The position numbers and the translations under genes were made by a program. The notes beneath the pieces were generated by a model that did not search any database, was not told the DNA's origin, and saw nothing but the letters and a program-made list of their open reading frames with translations. From Phosphoribacter sp037045055 (GTDB lineage Bacteria; Actinomycetota; Actinomycetes; Actinomycetales; Dermatophilaceae), in assembly GCA_037045055.1 (NCBI GenBank), contig JBAOHJ010000003.1:1054001-1118000 (forward strand): a stretch of DNA of 64,000 nucleotides. The letters run 5' to 3'. Shown here piece by piece: positions 54,469 through 63,839 of the stretch. Numbering within the stretch: position 1 is the stretch's first letter; each line of letters opens with the position of its first letter.

Positions 54469-55887
54469 CAGCCGATGCGGCACATGGATCTGCTGCTCGA
54501 AATGCCGGCGCAGCGGCACATAGAGGAAGGGCGTGCCCGCCGCCGCCAGCTCCATGCAGGTCGTCAGCCCGCCCTGGACGATCGCGGCATCGGCGGCGGC
54601 GAGCACCCGCCAGAGGTCCGGCAGGTAGCCGACGACCTCGGCGCCCGGCTGGGGTGGCAGGCTCGCCGGGTCGATGCGGGGGCCGGCGACGACGAGGAAG
54701 CGCAGCTCCGGGCGGGCCCGGCGGGCCAGCGGCACGGTCTGCTGTATCCGACGCAGCAGCGCTGCGCCGACCGCGGAGCCACCGACGGTGACGACGACCA
54801 GCCGCTCGTCGAGCCGGAGGCCAAGGCCCTCTCGCACCCGCGCCCGCTGCCCCTCCGACAACCGGGCGGGACGCCCGACATAGCCGGCGAAGTCGAACTC
54901 CTGCTCCACCCAGTCGCGGATCCGCGGCAGCCCTGGCCCGAAGGTGTCGAGCACCACGTCCTCGGGATCGCCGACGAAGATCGACCGGTCCCGCACCCAC
55001 GGCAGGCGCGCCCGGTGCTCGATCATCTCGGCGTTGTAGTCGGCGGTGAGCCGCGCCTCCCGATCGCCGCCCTCGGGCATCGGTAGCCACCCGACGAAGT
55101 CGGTGAGCCAGGCGAACGCCGAGCGTTTGCGCTCGGGATTCTCGTGCAGGTGGTAGTCGGTCTCCCACGCCTCGTCGCCGACGACGAGGTCGATCCGCTC
55201 GGTGTCGAGGATCTCGTCGAGCACCAGGTAGTTGCTCACGAGGATGTCGTCCATCCGCCGGATCGACTCGAAGACGGCCAGGTCGTGCTCGCCGCACTCG
55301 GCCTCGATGTGCGCGGACTCGCTCGCGAGATGCCGCGAGGCGGGATGCACCCGCTCACCCGCTGAGGCCAGGACGCGGGTCACCGGGTCCTGGGCCAGCC
55401 AGGTGATCTGCACGTCCGGGCGCGCCTGGCGCAGCTCCCGCGCGATCGCCAGGTCGCGGGTCGCGTGGCCCAGTCCGATCGGCGAGGACACGAACAGCGC
55501 GGACGGGCGGCGACCTGCCCGGCGCCGGCGCTGGGGCGGCTGGTCCGGATCGGTCGCGGTGACCCGGTCCACGAATTCTCTGAGCAGGTGGTTGACCTTG
55601 ACCGGCTCGCGGGACATCGGGCCATGTCCGGCACCGTCGAGCACGACCAGCTCGGCCTCGATCCGGCGGGCCAGCTCCCGGCTGTTGTCGGCCGGCCGCA
55701 CCGCGTCCTGTGAGCCGTGGATCAGCAGGGTGGGGCAGCGCACCCCGCCCAGGTACTCGTCGAGATGCGTCGACGTCGCGCCCAGCAGGCCGATGCGCCC
55801 CGCCGTGGCATCCACCAAAGTGCCCGGCGCGATCTCGTGGGCCCAGCCCACGCAGTCTTCCCGCTGCTTGGTCGAGTGGGGCTCGCT
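54469..55887 (-). pseudogene. Alpha/beta hydrolase-glycosyltransferase fusion gene, both ends lost
   Basis: The open frame encodes the end of an alpha/beta hydrolase (PTLLIHGSQDAVRPADNSREL, GAGHGPMSREPVKVN) joined to a MurG-like glycosyltransferase (ALFVSSPIGLGHATRDLAIA, VGDEAWETDYHLHENPE, VVTVGGSAVGAALL, AIVQGGLTTCMELAAAG, RRHFEQQIHVPHRL). The hydrolase nucleophile half is missing, and the frame dies at about 55885 in a LuxR-type gene on the other strand. The transferase stops at HRL (54469) and runs into the kinase remnant. Both ends are deletion junctions. Confidence 0.75.
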
Positions 55888-58521
55888 CGGGCGTGCTGGT
55901 GCTCACCGGCGAGGCGGGCATCGGCAAGACGAGCTTGCTCGACTTCGCCGCCGCAGAGGCCGGGACGATGGCGGTGGTGCGCCTCGGGGGGACGGAGGCC
56001 GAGAGCCAGACGCCGTATGCCGCGCTGCAGCTCGTCCTCGCCGCGATGGGGACGACGACCGAGCTACTCCCAGCCGCCCAGACGCAGGCCCTCGAGGTGG
56101 CCTTCGCGACGCGAACCGGGCCGCTTCCCAACCCGTTTGCTGTCGGGGCCGCCACCCTGGCGACGCTCAGTCAGCGCGCCGACAGGGGACCGGTGCTGCT
56201 CATCGTCGACGACGGTCACCTCGTCGACCATGCATCCGCGACGGCGCTCGCCTTCGCCACGCGACGCCTGGTGGCCGACTCGATCGCGGTAGTCGTTGCG
56301 GTGCGGACCGGGATGCCCTCGCCGTTCGCGAGCGCAGGCCTGCCGACCCTGCCGGTGTCCGGGCTCGACGAGCCGGCGGTGGCCGAACTGCTCCGCAGGC
56401 TGACTAGGGGCAGGGGCGCACGACCTCGCCCCCCGCGCCCTGGCCCTGACCGGGGGCAACCCGCTCGCGTTGACCGAGCTGTGCCGGCACCCCGATCTGC
56501 GGGCCCGGCTCGCGCTCGGCGAGCCGCTGCTGCTGCGCGAGGAACTCGGTGAGGAGCTGGCCCGCCGAGTTCGGGAGGCCGGACCGGATGCCGTGCGCTA
56601 CGTCGCGATCGTCGCGGTCTGCGACGGCGATCCTCGGCTGACCGCTGCGGCCGCGGAGATGCTCGGGCTGGATTCGGCGGTGCCGACCGTGCTCGAGGCC
56701 CGGCGGCTGCTTACCCTCGGGGGTCAGCGGCATCGCCTGGGACACCCGCTCATCGGATCGGCCTCCTATTCGGTCCTGCCGCCGGCCGACCGCCGCGCCG
56801 TGCACGTCGCGGTTGCGGAGGCGCTGGCGCCCCACAGCGATGCCCGGCTGCGACACCTCGCGGCCGCGACCCTGCCCCCCGACGGCCCGCTCGCGGCAGC
56901 CCTCGACGCGCTGGCCGAGCAGACGGCCGGCCGTGGCGCGTATGCCGCGGCAGCAGCGTTGTGGGAGAAGGCGGCCGGCTTCTGTCCCGGCGTGGCGCAG
57001 CGGTGCGATCTGCTGCTGGCGGCCGCTCGGGCGGCCGCCGACGCCGGCGAGGACGGGTGGGCCGTGCGGCTGTCCGACCGGGCTCGCGCGGAGTGCGCCG
57101 ACACCCGAGTGGCCAGTCTCGCGGCGGCCACCCAGGGCCTCGTCGCGATGCGCGGTGGCTCCCTCGCGTCGGCGCGGTCCCTGCTCGAGGAGGCAGTCGA
57201 CGGCGCGACTGGCGACGACCCGGACCGCGCGGCATACCTGCTCGCCGAGTTGGTCACCACGTCCTTCTACCTCGCCGACCGGCACGCGGCGGCGCGCGCG
57301 GCGCAGGCGGCGACCCGTGTGCTGACGCTGGGCCCGGGACCGATGCCGGCAGCCCTGTGCCACATGACTATCGGCATGGCGGAGGTGCTCGCCGGGCGGT
57401 CCGGCGAGGCCGAGCTGCGAGCCGCACTGACCGGCTTCGGCCAGGCGGCCGGTGCCCGCGCCGCCGCTGATGCGACCTGGTCGCTGCTGACCCGACTCTG
57501 GCTGCGCGACGCGGATCAAGGCGAGGCCTTCGCGCTCGTCGACAAGCAACGGGCTGCGGTGACCCTGGGCACCCTGCCGCGAGTGCTCATGCATCTGGGC
57601 CGCGATCGCGCCACCCGCGATGCCTGGTCCGCGGCGGAGGCCCACTACACGGAGGCGGTGGCCCTGGCGCTCGAGCTCGGGCAACACACCGAGCACGCCG
57701 CGTCGCTGGCTGCGCTCGCCTGGCTCGAGGCGCGTCGTGGCGAGATGGCGGCCAGCCGAGCGCATGCCGTCGACGCGAGCCGGCTCGCGCTGGCCCACGA
57801 CAACACCCTCGCGGTGATCTGGTCGGGCCTGGCCCGTGGCGAGTGCGCCCTGGGGTCCGGCGACGCCGACGGGGCGATCACGCACTACCGCGAGGTGCGA
57901 GCGGTGCTCGTGGCCGCCGACGTGCTCGACGTCGACCTCGACCCCGGTCCCGAACTCGTCGAGGCGCTGGCGCTCGCGGGGCGGCTGGACGAGGCCAGTC
58001 AGGAGGTAGAGCGGTTCGCCGGGGAGGCGCAAGGCAAGGGCCGGCCCTGGGCGCTGGCGCGGGCCGGTCGGGCCCGGGGGACGATCTGTCCGCCTGACCA
58101 TCTCGACGAGGTGTTCGGTGCTGCCCTGGACCAGCACGACGCCACCGTCGACGAGTTCGAGCGGGCGCGCACCCTGCTGCGCTATGGCCAGCGGCTGCGG
58201 CGCGAGCGACGCCGGGTCGAGGCCCGAGCGCGGCTCGGCACGGCCCTGCGCGTCTTCGAGACCCTCGGCGCGCGAGCTTGGGCCGACCAGGCGGCCCTCG
58301 AGCTCGAGTCGAGCGGGCAGGCCCTCACCCGTCGCGACGCCTCGACGCGTCTGGCGATGACCCCTCGCGAGAGCCAAGTCGTCGAGCTGCTGCTCGCCGG
58401 CCACACGACCCGCGAGACGGCGGCTCGGCTCTTCCTGTCGCCGAAGACGGTCGAATACCACCTACGGGCGGTCTATAGCCGAGTCGGGGTCTCGTCGAGG
58501 GACCAGCTGTGCGAGAGTTGA
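55881..58521 (+). pseudogene. LuxR-family AAA regulator gene, 5' truncated and frameshifted
   Basis: A large LuxR/MalT-type regulator. Walker A GEAGIGKTS lies near 55910, VLLIVDDGHLVDHASATAL near 56190, then after a frameshift HDLAPRALALTGGNPLAL, helical repeats and a C-terminal helix-turn-helix (LAMTPRESQVVELLLAGHT, TVEYHLRAVYSRVGVSSR). The first about 30 residues are missing. Near 56405 (CTGACTAGGGGCAGG) a one-base insertion breaks the frame: dropping one base gives LTGAGAHDL. The 683-residue downstream ORF from 56470 might still be made, but lacks the ATPase site. Confidence 0.78.
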
Positions 58522-58637
58522 GTCCGGCAAGGTGGTGTACGAGCAGCCGGTGACCGTGTCGCTGCCGATGTAGGTGGCGGTCACCGGGTGATTCTTCGAG
58601 TGATCTTCCACAACCGTCTCGAAGTAGGAGCACCACG

Positions 58638-59663
58638 GTGACCGCTGTCCCCAGTATCGACCCTGCCCAGTTTCTCCGCGACGAGCTGGCCCAGGCCAGC
58701 CCCGACCTGATGCGCGAGCTGCTGACCACGTTCGTCAACGCTCTGCTCTCGGCCCAGGCCGACGCAGTGTGTGGCGCCGAGTACGGCACCCGGGACCCCG
58801 AGCGGGTCAACCGCCGCAACGGGTACCGGCACCGGGACCTGGACACCCGCGTCGGCACCCTCGACGTCGCGGTGCCCAAGCTGCGCGAGGGCTCCCTGTT
58901 CCCGGAATGGCTGCTGGAGCGGCGCCGGCGCACCGAGCGGGCACTGACCACCGTGGTCGCCACCTGCTACCTCCTCGGGGTCTCCACCCGCCGGATGGAC
59001 AAGCTCGTGCGGACCCTGGGGATCACCGGACTGTCGAAGTCCCAGGTCTCGGAGATGGCCAAGGACCTGGACGAGCAGGTCGCCGCGTTCCGCACCCGGC
59101 CCCTCGAACAAGGCCCGTACACGTTCGTCGCGGCGGACGCGCTGGTGATGAAGGTCCGCGAGAACGGCCGCGTCGTGAAGGTCGCGGTCATGGTCGCCAC
59201 CGGCGTCAACGCCGAGGGATACCGGGAGATCCTCGGCGTGCACACCGCCACCTCCGAGACCCACGCGGGCTGGCTGAGCTTCTTCCGGGACCTGGTCGCC
59301 CGCGGCCTCACCAGCGCGGGCCCGGTCGGCCTCGTCACCAGTGACGCGCACTCCGGGCTCGTCGACGCAATCGGCGCGACCCTGCCGGGCACCGGGTGGC
59401 AGCGGTGCCGGACCCACTTCGCGGCCAACCTCATGGCAGCCACCCCGAAGAGCTCGTGGCCGTGGGTCAAGGCGCTGCTACACAGCGTGTACGACCAGCC
59501 CGACGCCGCCTCGGTGCACGCCCAGTTCGACCGGATCGTCGAGACCCTCACCGAGAAGCTCCCCACCGTCGCCACCTACCTCGAGGACGCGCGGGAGGAC
59601 ATCCTTGCGTTCACCGTCTTCCCCAAGGCCTGCTGGCGACAGATCTGGTCCAACAACCCCAAC
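58638..59663 (+). pseudogene. IS256-family transposase, N-terminal part (interrupted)
   Basis: The first 342 codons of an IS256/Mutator-type DDE transposase. RRNGYRHRDLDTRVGTLDVAVPKLREG, here as GYRHRD and VPKLREG, is typical. The two Asp positions are AADALVMKVRENG near residue 170 and TSDAHSGL near 236. The frame ends at WSNNPN, directly before the conserved Glu-containing ERLNRE, and then runs into the inserted element. Joining to 63606-63839 restores a 419-residue protein of normal family length. Confidence 0.92.
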
Positions 59664-59784
59664 GTTATCTTGAGCCAGCTTCAGGGTGTCGTTGATGTAG
59701 CCGATGGCCTGGATCGGTCCCCCATCGTGCGTGCTGGACGTGCTTATCTGCAGCCGTCCAGCAGGCATGGTCGTGGGAGGTTCG

Positions 59785-60882
59785 GTGTTCGTTGCTCGAG
59801 TGGTGGTGTCCGGCTCGCGGCGTGAGTCGTGGACGGTGGTCGGTGAGGACGGGCAGCTCGTGGAGCCGGCCGAGCGGTTCCTGTCGTTCTTGACCGATGC
59901 GGGACGGTCGCCGAACACGGTCAAGGCGTACGCCCATGACCTGAGGGACTGGTTCGCCTTCCTCGCCGGTCGTGCGCTGGACTGGGCCGCGGTGTCGGTC
60001 GAGGACGTCGCGGCGTTCGTGGCGTGGCTGCGGCTGCCACCTTCAGCGCGTGGCGCAGGGGTGGCGGTGCTGCCGCTGGGCGAGCATTGTTCGGCTGCGA
60101 CGATCAACCGCAAGCTCGCGGCGGTCGGGTCGATGTACCAGCACGCGAGCCGGTCCGGGCTTGCGGTGCACGCCGCGTTGAGCGTGTGGCGCCCTGCGGG
60201 CCGGCGGGGCGGGGCTCGCGGGTTCCTGCACCACGTGAGCAAGTCCAGGCCGGTCGCCGCGCCGGTGGTGCGGGTCCGGGCTGGACGGCGCACACCGCGC
60301 ACCCTCGACCGGCAGGAGGTCGAGGCGCTGATCGGGGCGTGCCAGCGGCGCCGGGACCGGCTGCTGCTCGAGGTGCTCGCGAGCACTGGGATGCGAGTCG
60401 GTGAGGCGCTCGGGCTGCGGCATGAGGACTGGGACGCGGCCGAGCGGCAGGTGCGGGTGATCGCCCGTGACAACGACAACCGGGCCCGCTCCAAATCGTT
60501 GGTCCCGCGGACGATCCCGGTCCCGGCCTCGCTGGTCCGGTGCTACGCCGACTACCTGATCGAGGAGTACGGCGAGCTCGACAGTGACTACGTCTTCGTC
60601 AATCTGTGGGGTGGGCGCGTCGGTTCACCGCTGAAGTACGCGGCGGTGTACGACTTGGTCCGGCGGCTGCGTGCCCGGACCGGGATCGACTTCGACCCGC
60701 ACTGGCTGCGGCACACGTACGCGACCGGGCTGTTGCGCTCCGATGTGCCGGTCGAGGTCGTCTCCTCACTGCTGGGGCACGCGTCGGTGGCCACGACCTC
60801 GAGCACGTACGCGCACCTGACCGTGGCCGACACCCGGGCCGCGCTCACCCGTGCCGGTGTGCTGACCGAGGACGTGTCGTGA
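59785..60882 (+). CDS. tnpA: Tn554 TnpA-like tyrosine recombinase
   Basis: A 365-residue integrase. The SAM-like core-binding domain (FLTDAGRSPNTVKAYAHDL, residues about 25-120) precedes the catalytic domain with Arg in STGMRVGEALGLRHED, H-x-x-R in PHWLRHTYATGLL, His in LLGHASVATT and the nucleophile in SSTYAHL. GTG 59785 is preferred: it has GGGAGG 5 bases upstream and gives a length close to Tn554 TnpA (361). An ATG at 59704 would start within the element's left end. Confidence 0.92.
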   Translation: MFVARVVVSGSRRESWTVVGEDGQLVEPAERFLSFLTDAGRSPNTVKAYAHDLRDWFAFLAGRALDWAAVSVEDVAAFVAWLRLPPSARGAGVAVLPLGEHCSAATINRKLAAVGSMYQHASRSGLAVHAALSVWRPAGRRGGARGFLHHVSKSRPVAAPVVRVRAGRRTPRTLDRQEVEALIGACQRRRDRLLLEVLASTGMRVGEALGLRHEDWDAAERQVRVIARDNDNRARSKSLVPRTIPVPASLVRCYADYLIEEYGELDSDYVFVNLWGGRVGSPLKYAAVYDLVRRLRARTGIDFDPHWLRHTYATGLLRSDVPVEVVSSLLGHASVATTSSTYAHLTVADTRAALTRAGVLTEDVS

Positions 60883-63110
60883 CCTCGGCTATCGTGCTGC
60901 CGCTACGCACCGGCCGCGGCAGCGAGGCAGCGTGGACGGCTCGGGTCCGCACGGCGCTGCGGCCGGAGTTCGCGGCCGACCGGATCGTGGTCGGCGTGAA
61001 CGACCCGGCCTACTCCGCGGGGCCATGCCTGGTCGAAGGCTGTCAGCGGCTGGCCCGCGGGCACGGGATGTGCGCCGGGCACCACCACCGGTGGGCCAAG
61101 GCGGGCCGGCCCGATGTGGACGAGTTCGTTGCGAGCACCGATCCGGGCTGGGCACGTCAGCGCCCGAACCGGGCCTGCCGGGTCGAGGCGTGCGGGTACG
61201 GGGTAGCACGAAAAGGTCTGTGCCAGTTACATGCTCAAGGGTGGGAACGTTCCGGGCGCCCCGACTTCGAGCAGTGGCTCGCCGCGGGGCCACCGCCGAT
61301 CAAGGCGCCGGTCGCCGAGGCGTGCCACGTCCCGGGATGCTTGTTGTGGCCGCAAGCGGCCGGGCCGTTATGTCACGCCCACCACAGCACGTGGCGCGCG
61401 AACGGGCGCCCGGACCCGGTGGTGTTCGCTCGTGAGTTCGCCGCGCTCCGGGTTCCCTCGGACCAGGTGATCGTCCTGGCCCGGCTGCCTGAGCCGCTGC
61501 GCTGGGAGCTGGCCTACGTCATCCAGTGTCGGCACGACGAGCGTGCCAGCCGGACACCTCCGGAGGTCGTAGGGCGCCTCGTGTCGTTCCTGCTCGAGGC
61601 CGACGTTCCCAGCCTGCGCGACGGGGACGAGCGGTCCTGGCGTAAGGCGTTCACCGCGTCCGGGCGACGCGACAGCAACGGCCGTGGCCTGCTCGTGTAC
61701 GCCCATCAACGGGTCGCCGACCTCGCCGCCGGCAGCGGCTGGGTGGCCGAGTACCCGCGCGAGGTATGGCAGCTGCGCCGGCTCGGCTATCCCGGCAACC
61801 TCACCCTCGACTTCACCCGGATCGCCCAGCCGTGGCTGCGTGAGGCGACCAAACGGTGGACCCGGCAACGGCTGGCCACCGGTGTCGGGCTCGAGGCCGT
61901 CCGCCGCGGCCTGACCGCGGTGACCCGGCTCGCCGGCTACCTGCAGCAGGCACGGATCGACGCTCCGCAGGCGCTCACCCGGGTCGTGCTCGAGGGCTAC
62001 TTGGCCGACCTTTCCACCGGCGTCCCAACCGCCCACCGACGCCAGGTCCACATCGGGCAGCTGCGCGGCTTCCTCGAGGCCGTCCGGCAGCGGGGCTGGG
62101 CGCCGCTGCACCCGACCGCGGCCCTGTTCACCGACGACAACCCGCCCCGCCCGCAGCGCGGGCCGCGCGCGGTGGCCGAGCATGTGATGGCCCAGCTCGA
62201 GGCGCCGACCGCGATCGCGGCCTGGTCCGACCCTGCCGGGGCGGTGATCACCCTGATCCTGATCCGCTGCGGGCTGCGCGTCGGCGACGCGACCAGGCTG
62301 TCCTACGACTGCCTGGTCACCGACCCCAAAGGCGCGCCCTACCTGCGCTACGTCAACCACAAGATGAACCGTGAGGCCCTCGTCCCCCTCGACGAGGAAC
62401 TGCACACCCTGATTCGTGCCCAACAGGCACGCCTCACCGCCGAGGCCACCGCGCCGCCGGTGCTGTTCCCGCGGCCGACGAAGAACCCCGACCGGGCCAT
62501 CCCGCTGAGCACCTCCACCTACCGGGCCGCGTTGTATCGGTGGCTCGAATCCCTCGACGTACGAGACGAACACGCCCATCGCGTGCACTTGACCCCGCAC
62601 CAGTGGAGGCACACCCTGGGCACTCGACTGATCAACCGGGACGTGCCCCAAGAGGTCGTGCGCCGCATCCTGGACCACGACTCGTCACAGATGACGGCCC
62701 ACTACGCCAGGCTGCACGACGACACCGTCCGCCGGCACTGGGACGCCGCCCGCAAGGTCGACATCACCGGCGCCGCCATCCCCAGCGAACCGGGCAGCCC
62801 GCTGGCCGACGCCGCCTGGACCGGTCACCGCCTCGCCGCCGCGACCCAGGCACTGCCCAACGGGCACTGCGCCCTGCCGATCCACAAGGCATGTCCCCAC
62901 GCCAACGCGTGCCTGACCTGCCCGATGTTCCTGACCACCGCGACCCACCTGCCCGCTCACCGCGAGCACCGCGCCCAGGTCATCGAACTGATCACCCGCG
63001 CCGAGGCCCAAGGCCGGACCCGAGTGGCCCAGATGAACCAGGACGTGCTGAGCAACCTCGAGTCGATCATCACCGCGCTCGAACACCCCGAGGAGAACGA
63101 TGAGAGCTGA
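60879..63110 (+). CDS. tnpB: Tn554 TnpB-like tyrosine recombinase with three Cys/His repeats
   Basis: A 743-residue recombinase, longer than Tn554 TnpB (630). Residues 50-180 hold three tandem repeats of about 50 residues, each C-x4-C-x9/10-C-x2-H followed by W-x3-GRPD: probably zinc-binding. The catalytic domain has Arg in IRCGLRVGDATRL, Lys in NHKMNREALVPL, H-x-x-R in TPHQWRHTLGT, DHDSSQMT and the nucleophile in AHYARL. A C-terminal C-x7-C-x5-C-x2-C cluster lies near 670. GTG 60879 overlaps the tnpA stop (GTGA). Confidence 0.9.
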   Translation: MTSAIVLPLRTGRGSEAAWTARVRTALRPEFAADRIVVGVNDPAYSAGPCLVEGCQRLARGHGMCAGHHHRWAKAGRPDVDEFVASTDPGWARQRPNRACRVEACGYGVARKGLCQLHAQGWERSGRPDFEQWLAAGPPPIKAPVAEACHVPGCLLWPQAAGPLCHAHHSTWRANGRPDPVVFAREFAALRVPSDQVIVLARLPEPLRWELAYVIQCRHDERASRTPPEVVGRLVSFLLEADVPSLRDGDERSWRKAFTASGRRDSNGRGLLVYAHQRVADLAAGSGWVAEYPREVWQLRRLGYPGNLTLDFTRIAQPWLREATKRWTRQRLATGVGLEAVRRGLTAVTRLAGYLQQARIDAPQALTRVVLEGYLADLSTGVPTAHRRQVHIGQLRGFLEAVRQRGWAPLHPTAALFTDDNPPRPQRGPRAVAEHVMAQLEAPTAIAAWSDPAGAVITLILIRCGLRVGDATRLSYDCLVTDPKGAPYLRYVNHKMNREALVPLDEELHTLIRAQQARLTAEATAPPVLFPRPTKNPDRAIPLSTSTYRAALYRWLESLDVRDEHAHRVHLTPHQWRHTLGTRLINRDVPQEVVRRILDHDSSQMTAHYARLHDDTVRRHWDAARKVDITGAAIPSEPGSPLADAAWTGHRLAAATQALPNGHCALPIHKACPHANACLTCPMFLTTATHLPAHREHRAQVIELITRAEAQGRTRVAQMNQDVLSNLESIITALEHPEENDES

Positions 63111-63501
63111 CAACAGCCGCCACCTCGCCAAGGCCGCCCGCTCCCGCGCGGAGCAGACCCGTCGCCGTGCCGTCAGCACCCTGCGGCACCTGGCCACCAC
63201 CGAGCAGACCATCACGGTCAGCGTGCTCGCGCAGCGCGCCGGGGTATCCCGATCCTGGCTGTACACCCAGGCCGACCTGCTCGCCCAGATCCGCGCGGAA
63301 CGCCCACGGCGGACGACAGTCCCTGCCGTGCCCGCCCGGCAGGCCGCCAGCGACAGCTCCCTCAGGCAACGCCTGCAACTCGCACACCAAAGGATCGGCG
63401 AACTGGAGGCCGACAACCAGCAACTGCGGCACGCCCTCGCCCAAGCCCTCGGCGACCAGCGCGCGCGACACGCCCGAGACCCACTCGAAAACCGCCCCTG
63501 A
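63100..63501 (+). CDS. tnpC: Tn554 TnpC-like accessory protein (DUF6262 type)
   Basis: A 133-residue protein with a helix-turn-helix-like N-terminal half (TVSVLAQRAGVSRSWLYTQADL) and a C-terminal coiled coil (LRQRLQLAHQRIGELEADNQ). It matches the small TnpC that in Tn554 affects transposition efficiency and orientation. ATG 63100 overlaps tnpB by 11 bases. The 100 bp behind it carry the element's right-end repeats. Confidence 0.85.
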   Translation: MRADNSRHLAKAARSRAEQTRRRAVSTLRHLATTEQTITVSVLAQRAGVSRSWLYTQADLLAQIRAERPRRTTVPAVPARQAASDSSLRQRLQLAHQRIGELEADNQQLRHALAQALGDQRARHARDPLENRP

Positions 63502-63605
63502 CGACGAGCCCGGACACGCCCCCGAACACCCTCGTCCCGGACACGTCCAGCACGAAAAACCGCAGGTCAAGGCACCAGCCCGGCCAGTGGCTCAAGATAA
63601 CGATC

Positions 63606-63839
63606 GAGCGCCTCAACCGGGAGATCCGCCGCCGCACCGATGTGGTCGGGATCTTCCCCAACCGGGACGCCGTCATCCGGCTCGTCGGCGCCGTCCTGGC
63701 CGAGCAGCACGACGAGTGGGTCGAGCAGCGCCGCTACCTCGGCCTCGAGCTCCTCAAACAGTGCCGAGCCGCCCTGACAACGCACACCACCGACGAGAAG
63801 GAGAACACCCTGACCATCGCCGGCGCGATCAGCGCCTAA
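63606..63839 (+). pseudogene. IS256-family transposase, C-terminal part (interrupted)
   Basis: The last 77 codons of the split transposase: ERLNREIRRRTDVVGIFPNR, VRL-like IRLVGAVLAEQHDEW, RRYLGLELLKQC, ending at a TAA. The first codon is the expected catalytic Glu of the DDE triad. It is in register with the N-terminal part and cannot be translated on its own. A recombination that removes the insert precisely would restore the gene. Confidence 0.92.

Larger units (their letters stand above)
59663..63602. mobile_element. Cargo-free Tn554-like element (tnpABC)
   Basis: About 3.94 kb bounded by perfect 15-bp inverted repeats, CGTTATCTTGAGCCA at 59663-59677 and its complement at 63588-63602. A second inverted pair, CGTGCTGGACGTG (59730-59742 and 63542-63554), lies 48-67 bp inside the ends. 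It contains exactly the three Tn554-type genes (two tyrosine recombinases and a small TnpC), overlapping by 4 and 11 bases, and no passenger gene. The four bases GATC between the right repeat and GAG have no partner on the left, as expected if a short coupling sequence is carried over (inference). Confidence 0.88.

Noticed and set aside
53672..55297. A single long lipid-kinase gene reaching to 55297
   Set aside because: Upstream of about 54465 this frame is the shadow of the glycosyltransferase frame; family similarity begins only at RWYETTEQ.
59663..63602. RIT element (recombinases in trio)
   Set aside because: The third gene lacks a recombinase domain and has the small helix-turn-helix/coiled-coil form of TnpC, so the Tn554 type fits better.
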